DNA from: Xenoacremonium recifei
Taxonomy: Eukaryota > Ascomycota > Sordariomycetes > Hypocreales > Nectriaceae
Length of the DNA stretch: 64,000 nt
NCBI GenBank assembly: GCA_012184525.1
Contig: WOFQ01000001.1
Location: 248,001 to 312,000, forward strand
Reading direction: 5' to 3'
Below, piece after piece: positions 43,849 to 53,796 of the stretch. Under the pieces are notes generated by a model that had not been told where the DNA came from, searched no databases, and saw only the letters and a list, made by a program, of their open reading frames with translations. Both the position numbers and the translations under genes were made by a program. Numbering within the stretch: position 1 is the first letter of the stretch; each line of letters starts with the position of its first letter.

Positions 43849-44277
43849 AGATAAGCACTACCATTTTCACGGTGACAGGCATGACCGTTTTTTTTTTATT
43901 GCTGTACAAGGACTCGTAGAGAGACATCAGTGCGGATGGCTGGCTGAGGGACTAGACAGACTGTAGGAGAGAAGACTCCAAATCCTGAATTCAAGAAAAC
44001 TGCATACTCAGGGCAGTAATCTCGTATTTTCCCGACCCAGGCTAGTATCAATATGACTTTAATTTCGTTATTCCATTCTCAAAATACCACTTCTCGCAGA
44101 ATTTGCCCTCTCTCGTCAAAATTATTCGACGTGGGAGCAGACCATGACTTCCCTGGGCATATCTTAGGTCCACCGTCCTTTTCAGTCTTTGTCTGTGTCG
44201 CTTATGTCGTCTATGATTGTGTCGTTTGTATCTTCTATGGCTATATCCTCTAGGCCTAAGTCGTCTGGGACATGTGT
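43849..44277. other. Intergenic spacer
   Basis: 429 bp including the diverged 3' remnant of the duplicated small ORF (about 43880-43990) and a T run near 43888. Frames at 44048-44284 on both strands have repetitive, unlikely translations. Confidence 0.4.
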
Positions 44278-44624
44278 CTACCATACATCTCTGTCGAACC
44301 AGTGTAGAGAATAATTCCGACCTTTAGTGCATGGGCTTTTACGGCATACCGTTCGTCGAGGAGGAGGAACAGGACGGACTGGGACAGGAAAGACTGAGGT
44401 GCGTGTCAATAAAAATCGTGCGAAAATGATACGTGAAAGGACTACGTACCAGCGAGAATTTGTTCCTTGTACATCTTTGCAACTCGATACCAGTACGCGG
44501 GCGAGCGGCTCTTGCGGTGCCGTTTCATGAAATAATTGAAGTCTTTATAGCCGAGATAAGTAAGTATGTGGACGATAATCTCAGGTGGGAGACGTGTCAG
44601 GTAGTTAGGCTTCATGTTCCTCAT
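44278..44624 (-). CDS. Truncated F-box-like protein
   Basis: Two exons, 44450-44624 and 44278-44393, giving 96 residues. The first encodes a convincing F-box: LTRLPPEIIVHILTYLGYKD, then FMKRHRKSRSPAYWYRVAK. F-boxes bind Skp1 in SCF ubiquitin ligases. Exon 2 (GTACGT donor, CAG acceptor, 56-bp intron, phases agree) adds a Pro/Arg-rich stretch and NYSLHWFDRDVW. No substrate-binding repeats follow, so this is a much shortened F-box gene, or a pseudogene fragment, whose 3' part has been lost or replaced. The exon-2 model is uncertain. Confidence 0.42.
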
Positions 44625-45988
44625 GGTGATGAAAGGAAGGATGCAGAAAGAGATGTGATAGGTTTCAGTGGGAGGTTGAGTTGAAGGAGAGGCATTGTGC
44701 TGAGGAAGATAGAAAGAGATGGTCGTTTAAATTTGATGATAGTAAGGTGAATGAGCTTAGGAACGATTGTCACCATGTGGCACCTGAAGAGTGAAGGCCA
44801 AGTAGCCATGTTTGCCTCTTATCGATCATTTGCATGGGTATTTAATGGAAGATGATATACAGCTTTGAGGAATGGGAGAATTACAGTCACGAACAGTCGT
44901 ATGGAGCGCCAGGACAAGACCTTCGTTGCTGGGGTCTGGTTAATGATCAACAGGCGCCGTTGCATTTTGTCTGCTTCCTCTGGACTGAAGAACAGTATAC
45001 ACCTATTGAAGCCGATCTCGCCATGAAATAACTCCGAAGCCCACCACCTACATCACTGTCATCAGTATCGTGGATCCTATGAGCAAATTCATCACAGAGT
45101 CGCCACAGAATGAAGCAAAGCCTCAGAAGGCAGTCACTCCTTCATCCTTCGCCTCGAAGGGCAAACAGCAAACACAAGCCGTCGCGAAGATCACCTCAAA
45201 CAGAGAGCGAATGACGACCGCCAAGCTGCTGCTCAATCCTATGAAGCTTGGCAAGCTCTCGCCAAACGTGGCGGAGCTGGAAGGGCTGACCAGAACTGGG
45301 CTGAATCGCCTGGAACAGCGCACGCTTCAGGCACCAGGCCAGGGATCGACGGAACTGGGGTTAGGCTTGGCGGGACAGTTAGCGTTAAGGTTCTCATCAG
45401 CCCTGAGACGCTATGCAGGGAAGGGCTGTTTGTGGTCGATCAGTTGAAACAAGGCGTTCTCGAGGGGCAATCACTTGAGACTCAACTCCCTCGAGCAACA
45501 TGTTTGTCAGTGAAGACAGCAGAGTCAAAGAGACGCTCTGCCACACGGCACTCCTCTGCCGAAGCACAACGGAGGCCCTGCTATATATAAGTATAGCCTT
45601 TCCGCACTCCCGTTCAAGCGCCCAAGATAGCTCCAGAACTGGCACTCGGCACAGCACTAACCAATAGGCGTGTCAGACCTGAGGCAGTGCTCGCGAGACA
45701 TCCCCTGCAAATCCTCCACTAAACTGCATCCCGGCACTTCATGGCGCCTCCAGGGGGGCATCATTGGTGGAGTGCCGTGCCGGGACGGTGTTGCACCGCG
45801 CTTATTGCCCCCCTGCGATTTGATGGGCTGGCGGCGAGCATCAAATGAAGACGGATGAAAATAGAAGTATTATAGCATGGGCGGCGTCGCTGTCTGAGAT
45901 TTCTGGCCTGTTTGTCTGTCCTGTGGCCGTGGCTTCTTGACCGTTGACCGTCAGCAACACCATCAACTGCTTATACGCAAAGCCCAAG
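44625..45988. other. Intergenic, with one doubtful ORF
   Basis: 1.36 kb. A plus-strand frame at 45079-45447 (from the ATG MSKFITESPQNEA) gives 122 residues rich in Lys, Gln, Leu and Gly without a recognised domain. It might be a small gene but has no supporting signal. A TATATA-type patch lies near 45580. The last 100 bases before 45989 are the leader of the seven-TM gene. Confidence 0.35.
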
Positions 45989-47382
45989 ATGACGCTTACT
46001 ACCTACGACAAGTTCTACATCGCCCACGATGCGCTCGCCATACTGGTCTTCGTGCCCAGCGTGATCGTCTTCTTCTGCGCGCTGTGCTTGGCCCGACGCC
46101 GTCAGGATCCCGCGCGGACAGGCTTCACATGGCTGAAAGTTGCACTTTTGGCATTCCTTGCGTGCGTTTTGTCTCCCGAATAACACCCACAGTCGCATTG
46201 CCTTGACTAACTGACTTTGCTGCAGCTTCGTGTTCTTCGACATATGCGGCTACGCCCTGAGCCTCGCCTACACCGTTACCTTCGACAACACCTCCATCTC
46301 CGACGACGAAGATGCGCTCAAGACTCTCTTCCTCGGCCAGATCTACTTTTTCGTCGTGTCGCATTTATTCGAATGCTTCATGGACATTCTGATCCTGATC
46401 ATGCTGCTGCGCCTATGCTCAGGCGTGATCATCGTGCGGGATGGCAAGATGGACCCCTTTGGCAAGGCGACGCGATGGGGATCCTATGGCCTTGCGCTGT
46501 TGTTGGTTGCGTTGAACTTTGCGCAATTCGGGCTCAAGGTGCACTTCTACAGCAAGCGATATGACGATGACTACTTCAATTACGGGAGCAGCCACGTCAC
46601 GTATAATCTGATTAACGACTTTGAGACGAGCCGACAGGTAGACTTTGTGTTCAAGGTCCTTGTCTTCATTGCAGCCATTGTTGTGGTTGTGCGATCCATC
46701 CTCGTGAGAATCCACACGAATACCGATCCTCGGTTGACGAGTGTAAGTCGCTTGAACTCCTTTATGTAGCACCTCATCTAACAATACCCAGGCGTCTCTC
46801 CTCTTTATTGTTGCTTCTGTCCTCTTTCTCCTCAAAACATGCTACGACATGGCCTCCATGGCCGCTGAGGTCAATCTCTCGAATGCTTTCGACGACCCGG
46901 CATATCACAACTACTACTACATCCTCGACGTCATCTTCGGCATCTGGCCCGTCTTTATCCTCCTCGTGATAGTCTTCATCGTCGGCACCAAGAAGGCCAA
47001 TGGGCTCTGGTCTACCGAGCAGCCCTTCAACTTGCCTGCGCCCGTTGGAGCTAGTGCTGCCCAGACGGCTTGGGGCTATAGCTATGACCCCAACAGCGCA
47101 CCGCCTCAGCAGCAACAGCAGCAGCAGCAACAATTCCAGGAGCCCCAGTATCAGCAGACGCAGTACCAACAGCAGGGCTGGCAGCAACAGCAGCAGCAGC
47201 AGCAGCCCTACTACCAGCAGGTGCCCGTCCCTCAGGGGTATCCTCAGCAGCAGCAATATGCCAACTACGGCGTAACGCAGACACAATCGCCTCCTCCGCA
47301 TGAGGAGTCCATGGGGTTGAACCATCAGGCCAATGGCTCGCCACCGCAGATGGCGCCTCAGCCATATGTTGAGAAAGCCTAG
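45989..47382 (+). CDS. Seven-TM fungal membrane protein with polyglutamine tail
   Basis: Three exons, 45989-46161, 46226-46742 and 46792-47382, giving 426 residues. Introns are 64 and 49 bp and in phase. Seven hydrophobic segments can be counted: about 13-36 (ILVFVPSVIVFFCAL), 48-75, 88-115, 127-150, 185-207, 232-252 and 270-293 (ILDVIFGIWPVFILLVIV). A cytosolic tail of about 125 residues follows, dominated by Gln-rich runs (Q8 and Q9 blocks) with Tyr/Pro, then SPPPHEESMG. The layout (short N-terminus, seven TM, long tail) resembles fungal PTH11/GPCR-like or related integral membrane proteins, but no receptor motif is certain. The CAG/CAA tract is translated in frame, so its length may vary between strains. 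Confidence 0.85.
47100..47216 (+). repeat. CAG/CAA polyglutamine tract
   Basis: Two long runs of CAG/CAA codons (about 47107-47134 and 47184-47206), separated by a Tyr/Gln/Pro-rich stretch, lie inside the last exon of the seven-TM gene. The mixed codons should limit slippage, but length polymorphism is likely. Confidence 0.8.
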
Positions 47383-47707
47383 AAGATGAGAAATGAGAAG
47401 AATTAATGTCAGTAGCGAGAGACCCTATTCGAAGAGTGTTCGGCGGGAAGGACGCGTACAAATGATACCATTTTATCGAGGAACATGTCTACTTTTCTTC
47501 TAGTTTATATATCTACTGTCTCTATAAGTAATTGGGTGACCACGGATTGGATCTATGTGAACATCAAGGTGAACGGACCTCGCATCTATTCTACATCGTC
47601 TGCGAATTCTGCGGGTGCAACAAATGGTCCATCCTTGCCCATTGTTCCAGTAACATACCTACCCCAGAATTCAGCATCAGGCATTTCAGGCACAGAAATA
47701 GAGGGTC
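47383..47707. other. Convergent 3' intergenic
   Basis: 325 bp between the stops of the seven-TM and thioesterase genes, A/T-rich in the middle. No gene was seen. Confidence 0.5.
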
Positions 47708-48451
47708 TCACTTTGTATGGCTACCTCGGGCGGCGAGCTGACCCTTGTTGTTGGTAAAGGTAATAGTCGTGTAAGCCAGGGTCTTGCCAACTGGTTCTGG
47801 TCAGTAGGATGGGCAAAGGTGAGGGACAAACACCCACTCTTATCGCAGGTAGCAACACCTGTAAGGACATCGCCGACTACACCACCCGGACTCAGATACG
47901 TCACTAAGGTTTGTTAGTAACCCTATAAACTAGCGAATTAAGAGGTCCTACCGTTCAAGTCTGTTGAAACCCCAGTGGCGAAACGGCCTGTGGATGCCAC
48001 GGCAAGAGAGCCGCACAGGTCAACCATAGAAGCGATGGTTCCGCCATGGAGGTTCTTCATGCGGTTCTGGGACGTGTCAGTTCAGGCTCTAACACGGTGA
48101 ATTTTGAGATTACGGTATGGTCCTTGTGGACTTTGAGCTCAAAGTCTACTCTACCCTCTGAGGCGCTGAGGACTCGGAACTGTCAGGGGTAAGCTGTAAG
48201 TGATGGTTGCGAGTCGGGTCAGGGCTGAACAAGTACATTTGGACCCAGTAACCTAATTCCCGTCAGAAATGCTCAGAAGATACTCTTCTCGATGCGAGAG
48301 GGGACAAACCTCGGTTCTAGGCCAGAGTCCGCCATGAACGACCTCATCACCTGTAGATGGCTGTCAATATCTCGGCCCGAGGGAGCATGAGCCGTCTCTT
48401 CAGGGCACTCACCGCCTTGACGAAGGGAGTCGGAGCCAGCCTCTTTGCCAT
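47708..48451 (-). CDS. Hotdog-fold thioesterase, ACOT13/PaaI-like, seven exons with a 16-nt micro-exon
   Basis: The minus-strand exons are 48413-48451, 48310-48350, 48237-48252, 48114-48179, 47952-48066, 47838-47903 and 47708-47790. They give 141 residues, the usual length of this family. All six introns (47-62 bp) are in phase. Splicing yields SGLEPR-LLGPN, FRVLSASEGRVDFELKV, then the active-site helix NLHGGTIASMVDL (HGG 61-63, D70), VTYLSPGG and LAYTTITFTNNKGQLA-ARGSHTK. The family hydrolyses acyl-CoA thioesters in cytosol or mitochondria. The substrate is not predictable. Because most exons are tiny, no frame here is longer than about 70 codons, so an intron-blind search would miss the gene. 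Exon 1 (MAKRLAPTPFVKA) is the least certain part. Confidence 0.85.
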
Positions 48452-48947
48452 CTTGATAGTTCTCTCTCCTCACAACAACAAAGACCTCGACAGGATCGCG
48501 ACTTTATGGGGATTGGAGAGGAATAACGGGGAATTTCCCCGGATTGCGGCTTGATATACCGAGATGCCGTCGCCCACTTTTCCGAGAACACGGTGCCGAT
48601 AACGATAACGATAACGATAACGCGCCGATAACCAGACACAGATCTGACGTAGCTAGCGATTGCTCATTATCCGGCATTTAACCGCCCGCCTGCATTTGAT
48701 GTTCGTAAGGCTGCAGCGACGAACTTTCTTCAGCTGCTTGCTTCTACTCATCGCAACCTCATGCTCTCCGTCCATTGCACCATTCAGCGGCAGCCTTCTT
48801 TCTAAATTTGTCTGCATTTTCCGGCTGCACTGCTATTACAGCTTCTGTTGGTCGACTGGCTCGGCCTTCTCCCCCTTCACTCTATCATGCGATAGTTCAC
48901 TGCCATCCTGACTGACTTGCTTGCGCTTCACGTCTTTGTTGCCCAAC
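48452..48947. promoter_or_regulatory. Divergent promoter between thioesterase and Tfb2 genes
   Basis: 496 bp separates the two starts. It holds the GATAAC tandem repeat listed separately. The Tfb2-proximal 200 bases are C/T-rich and typical of a fungal 5' leader. Confidence 0.6.
48598..48634. repeat. Tandem GATAAC repeat, possible GATA-factor site cluster
   Basis: Four head-to-tail GATAAC units, then GCGCC and a fifth GATAAC. Each unit preceded by C reads CGATAA, which fits the HGATAR consensus of AreA/Nit2-type nitrogen regulators. It lies about 150 bp upstream of the thioesterase start and 320 bp upstream of the Tfb2 start. The repeat is seen directly; the regulatory role is inferred. Confidence 0.6.
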
Positions 48948-50579
48948 ATGTCAGTCAGTCCGACGCCCTCGCTCCAATTAACGGAGTACCTGGAGAAGCT
49001 CCCTGGTACTACCTTTAGGAAGCTGTATCAGCAGCCTTCGACAGCCTTTGCTATCTTCCGGCGCATGCTGCCGCACTTAGGTAGGTTTCTCTGAAAGGAA
49101 GCACGTGAACGACAAGTTGCGTTCCGTCATCGTCGAGGCGGCCTGCTGAACGTATACAAAGCGAAAACATTCGTCATGCGCATCTTGTATATGCCCAAGC
49201 CGATCCTTCTCAGCGACCTGGACGATTGGGTCAAGCCCAGTGCCAAACGGTACGTCGACCTCGTCCTATCCCAGCTTTCAATCACAGAATTCTAACGGTT
49301 TTCTAGGCAAAAGGACCAGGCTCTGTCCATCCTTCGTGTCCTATACATCGCTCAGATCACTCCACCCTCCAAAGATCGACCGCAAGAGATGCAGCTCACG
49401 GCAAACTTCAAGACCTCCTTACGCCTCGCCCTCTCCGGTGGCGGCACCCACAACTCCTTCGGCGTGCCCTCGACGCTCCAGATCCCACCGGAGATCGACA
49501 TCCCCTTCCTCGATCGCTACGCTCGCAAGAAATGGGAGGATATCCTGCACTTTGTAGTCTCCAGTGTCGGATACAAGAGCACTGGCGATGTGGCTGGTCC
49601 CAACAAGAGCGTCAAGGAGCTCCTCGTCGCTGGACGCCTCGTTGATCGACGGCCCAGCGGCTCTATAGGCATTACCCAGGCCGGCTTCACCTTCTTGTTA
49701 CAAGAGGCCAATGCCCAAGTCTGGACGCTTCTTCTCCTCTGGCTCGAGGCCATGGACACTAACAAGGCTGCCGGACTCGAGGCCACTGACATGCTCTCGT
49801 TCCTCTTCGTGCTCGCCAGCATGGAACTTGGCCGCCCATACGACACCAACGCCCTGACGGAGCAGCGTAAGAACATGCTCCCGTCGCTCGTCGACTTCGG
49901 CCTCATCTACATTCCCAACCACAAGCGCTCCATGTTCTTCCCTACGCGCCTCGCCACCACCCTCACCAGTAGCGCCAGCGCCCTGCGCAGCATCAGCGAT
50001 GGTGTCGCCGCTGCAACAGCCGCCGCCTTCAACCAAACCTCGACTCTCCCCGGCGCCGCGCTGGGCCCTTCCTCGTCTGCAGAGCAGCAGAAGGGCTGTG
50101 TCATCATTGAGACCAATTACCGCATCTACGCCTACACGCAGTCCACGCTGCAGATTGCCGTCCTCGCGCTCTTCGCCGACCTGCGCATGCGCTTCCCCGA
50201 CATGGTCGCCGGCCGTCTCTCCCGTCAATCTATCCGCCAGGCCATCTCGCTCGGCATCACCGCCGACCAAATCATCTCATACCTCGCCGCTCACGCCCAC
50301 GAGCAGATGCACCGCGCCGCCGTCCTCAACAACAAGCCCGTGCTGCCGCCCACTGTCGTCGACCAGATCCGTCTCTGGCAGCTTGAGAACGAGCGCATGA
50401 AAACCACGGGCGGCTTCCTATTTAAGGACTTCGACGACCGCAAGGAGTATCTCGCTGTGGCTGAGTTTGCTGAGGAGGTGGGCGTGTTGGTGTGGCGGAA
50501 CGACGTGAAGGGCATGTTCTTTGCGAGCAAACATGAGCAGATAAGGGATTATCTGCGCATACGGAAGAAGGCGGAATAA
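48948..50579 (+). CDS. TFB2: TFIIH core subunit Tfb2 (p52)
   Basis: Three exons, 48948-49080, 49162-49249 and 49307-50579, giving 497 residues, close to yeast Tfb2. The N-terminus reads LTEYLEKLPGTTFRKLYQQP then AKTFVMRILYMPKPILLSDLDDWVKP. The conserved core has LDRYARKKWEDILHFVV. The C-terminal part binds the small Tfb5 subunit: IVETNYRIYAYT then LALFADL and ITADQIISYLAAHAHEQM and VDQIRLWQLENER. Tfb2 anchors and stimulates the XPB/Ssl2 ATPase in TFIIH, in nuclear transcription initiation and nucleotide-excision repair. Codon use is strongly C-ending, as in a well-expressed housekeeping gene. An Ala/Ser-rich insertion lies near residue 330. The first two exons are short and would be lost without splicing. 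Confidence 0.95.
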
Positions 50580-51125
50580 AAGGCTTTGTGGTTTGGAAAT
50601 TGGTAAATATATTCAGGATGGGAATATATGTACAAAACATGACAAAATGTGACGGCGTTGGAATGGGTTTCATCAGGGACACCGGAGAACAAATATAATA
50701 CAAAAATACCGTCTTGTTTTGGCCTGATTAAAGGATCCCATATTTTGCACACTCGGCTAAACTAATCATACAAACTACTTTACACACTCAACAAGTGCCC
50801 TGACACCTTTTTCTGACAAGTACTCACTCATTACAACCAGCCCCATCCCTGCATGCTTCAACCCTGAACGCCTCTGCGATGAACCAACCCTGAGACTCCA
50901 ATGTCCAACTGCGTAGCTGGAGGTACAGCAAAGAAAACAAAAAGCAAGTGAAATTGAGAGAAAGAAAAAGAAAGTGCAAAAAGAGTGAAAAAGTTTGCTG
51001 GCCTTTGAACTCCAAACTCCGGTACCTTCATGTCCATTTTACCCTATTGTCGAAAGCAGGTGTGGAAATGAGCCTCACAAAAATATTTCGACTAGGACTT
51101 CAAGCCTGATACAGCTTCGATACTC
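50580..51125. other. Convergent 3' intergenic
   Basis: 546 bp between the Tfb2 stop and the stop of the Ser-rich gene. A purine-rich stretch (AGAAAGAAAAAG type) lies at about 50930-50990. No gene was seen. Confidence 0.5.
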
Positions 51126-52565
51126 TCAGTAAATCGACGCTCTCTTTCCGCGACTGCCGATGCTCTTCACACCCAACGCCTTCCTCACAGCCGCAGAATT
51201 CGCAGACTCTTTCGGGGCCGACGTGGCATGCCCCTCGCTCTTTCGCACTCCTCGGAATATCTTGTTCATCAGGCTCTTCTCTTCCATGCAACCGCCGTTT
51301 GGAAGCAGACCCGGTCGATTGACGCGTCGGGCATAGGCTTGCTGGAAGTCGTGGAGAGAGCTTCGAGCATCTGCTGTGGCGCAAAGGGAGTCCAGGTGGA
51401 TGAAGACACGACGGCAACGAGCTTCTTCGTCGTCGGGGTGATGCTTGCGTTTTTCTGGGAAAGGGATAGCGTTCAAATTGGATGTGGTGTCTGACTTGGT
51501 GAAGCGTCTAGGTTGGAACGAGGATGATCGAGGCGGGAACCGGTCAGGTGTTCCGGGCTTGGTTCCGGGTTTGGAGAGACAAGAAGCATCTGAAGACGAT
51601 GGAGACATAGTAGAGTCAGAAAGCAAAGCCTCTGTTGCGAAGCGATCGTTCAAGGCAACAAAGCGACCCGACCAGTATGCCGATGGTTGGGCAATATTGA
51701 TTTGGTTTGGCTTGGGCTTAGACTTTGATTCCGACCCGGGCGTGCTGGAAGGGCTAGATCGCGAAAGCGAGGCAAGCGACGGACGCGGGATTCGTCGTCG
51801 TGACGAGCCCTGAGGGGTCGAGGTTGCAGTAGCTGATACCTCCGATGCTTTAGTGAGGGTACTTGTGCTTGAAGAGTCTGACACCTTTCGCGAGTCCGAA
51901 AACTTTCGAGAGAAACTACTGAAGTTTCGCGAAGTGACAGACCGGGCGTTTAGGGACGGCCGAGAAATGGACGTCTTGATATCCTGCAGAACGCTCATAG
52001 TTCGTGACTTAGGTATCTTGCTCTTCGAAACGTTCGTTGGATTTCCTGCTGGTGGCGGAACGTTCTCGTCATTTACTGGAGTGTTCTCGTCTTGAAGGAC
52101 CACCTCCTGACAGCCGAGCAGGTCAGTCGTGGAGCACGACGATGTAAAAACAAGCGGTGATGAGGATACCATGACTTGAGATTCTTCCAGAAAGATTTTC
52201 GAGCTCTGTGTAGTATTGGAGGCCTGACAGGTCGTTACGGCGTTGAAATTGGATTTGGCGACAGTTGGGTTGCTAGCCAAAGGTCCCTGGGAGGAGAAAC
52301 CAGCCGAGATGCGTCTCGTGGTCTTCCTTGCGTCTATGGTCTTCTGGGCTGTCAGAGATTCATCCGAACTACAATCTGTAATTCTTGGAACTATGACAAG
52401 AGTTTCGCTGCGAATGAAATCGGGGCCCCTTGAGTTCTTGATCGGTCCAATTGGTCCTGAGATAACCGGCCGGCGGCGTTTGCCTTTAATGAAGCCTTTC
52501 GCAGGGGTGAGCAGATGCGGTTTGAATGAGCCCTTGTTCTCGGTTGTAGACCGAAGGAAGTCCAT
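51126..52565 (-). CDS. Ser-rich disordered fungal protein
   Basis: 479 residues in one exon, MDFLRSTTENKG to GKRASIY. Mostly Ser/Thr/Pro/Lys-rich and disordered, with a short basic N-terminal block, IKGKRRRPVISGP, and SR-type patches (SSRRRIPRPSLASLSRSS). Two blocks look folded or conserved: PSAYWSGRFVALNDRF (about 285-300), and RRVFIHLDSLCATADARSS with FQQAYARRVNRPGLLP (about 390-430). The N-terminal sequence and many S/TP sites fit a cell-cycle-phosphorylated nuclear or cytoskeletal protein. I do not recognise a named family. Confidence 0.82.
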   Translation of the reverse strand: MDFLRSTTENKGSFKPHLLTPAKGFIKGKRRRPVISGPIGPIKNSRGPDFIRSETLVIVPRITDCSSDESLTAQKTIDARKTTRRISAGFSSQGPLASNPTVAKSNFNAVTTCQASNTTQSSKIFLEESQVMVSSSPLVFTSSCSTTDLLGCQEVVLQDENTPVNDENVPPPAGNPTNVSKSKIPKSRTMSVLQDIKTSISRPSLNARSVTSRNFSSFSRKFSDSRKVSDSSSTSTLTKASEVSATATSTPQGSSRRRIPRPSLASLSRSSPSSTPGSESKSKPKPNQINIAQPSAYWSGRFVALNDRFATEALLSDSTMSPSSSDASCLSKPGTKPGTPDRFPPRSSSFQPRRFTKSDTTSNLNAIPFPEKRKHHPDDEEARCRRVFIHLDSLCATADARSSLHDFQQAYARRVNRPGLLPNGGCMEEKSLMNKIFRGVRKSEGHATSAPKESANSAAVRKALGVKSIGSRGKRASIY

Positions 52566-53796
52566 TGTACCGGGAGAGGTATTATACCAGCGAGTAACAG
52601 GTCGATAGAGGAATAGGGGGGGGCGAACACCGTCTGCGGGAACCGCGTCTGTGACTGCAACAAAGGATCAGCAAGAACTTATGATGGGCCCAGCGAGAAA
52701 CAATACCAATTCCAAAACAAAAGCACAAAGTCAACAAAGACTTTGGACCAACAGACACTGTTCAATCGATAATCCTTTGACCCAAACAGACGTAAACAAT
52801 GGAGAGTTGCCCACGTGCGGGGCGCGAACAGGTCCGGGGAAGGCTTTAGTGACCGAGGACGACCAAAAGACGCTTAGAATTGAGTGTAGAGGGCACTACA
52901 GCAGTGGTGACTCAGTGCTGGATGGACTTTGACGCCTTATTGTTGTTGCATGGGCTGTGCCAGCACCAGCATCCAGGAGGAAGGCGCCGGAGAGGTTGTT
53001 TGGCAGTGATTCGGGCTCGTCGCTGAGGAAAACAGACGCTGATCATGGGTTGTTGATTGGAGAAGAGACGCGTAGGCTCGATGTTTGTTATTGGGAAAGG
53101 CAACGGAGCGCAAGTGTTTGCAGTGATTCACGGACGACAGTTGGCCAGTGAGGAAGGCGACGAGGTCGAGGACCGGCGAGTCGGCGGATCGTCCAAGAGC
53201 TCGAAATAAATCAGAAGAGGCTTGCCGACTAGATACAAGCCTCGAAATAATTACAATCTGAACTGGTCGCAAAGATTGCAATGTGGTTGAGGGTGCCGGT
53301 ATTTGGGGGAGAGAAAAACAAAAGGTTGTGACGGGCGCCTTTGGGAAGCAGGCGTGGCAAGAGCGGCCAACAGCCCGGGAGGCAGGACGCTCCTGCCTCA
53401 CATCGTCACAGGACTAAAACCTCCTCTTTACCGCCTCCATCAGACAAATTCTTCTCCTGTAATCATCACCATCATCACGCTGGCCGAAGATAGACTCATT
53501 GCGCAGTCGAAGACACAATCAACCTGTCACTACAATCAACATTTCTTTGAGCCGAAATTCGAACCGCGACGCTGAAATATTTGAGAATACCTTTTTCTAC
53601 ACTTGACCCTCTGATCTCTGCCATAGATATGCTGCAGATCCTTCCTCGATGCCCTCTTCCTGTTCCTATCGCCTCTACCAACCTGACCGATCTATCCGCT
53701 GCCAGCCCATAACCGAGCCCAAGCCATGATCCCGTCCGCTCTCTGCCGAAAGAAATTCCCGATACCGAAAGAACAAGAAAGCCACCTCTATGGTTT
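52566..53796. other. Intergenic, promoter of the Ser-rich gene
   Basis: 1.23 kb with a G8 run near 52617. Overlapping frames at 52937-53401 (-) and 53496-53849 (-) lack domains. No RNA gene was seen. Confidence 0.5.

Noticed and set aside
45079..45447. Possible 122-residue protein (MSKFITESPQ...)
   Set aside because: No domain, no homologue recognised, no clear promoter or intron signals; left as doubtful.
46774..47325. 183-codon minus-strand Leu-rich frame
   Set aside because: Antisense of the CAG/CAA polyglutamine tract reads as poly-Leu; not a gene.
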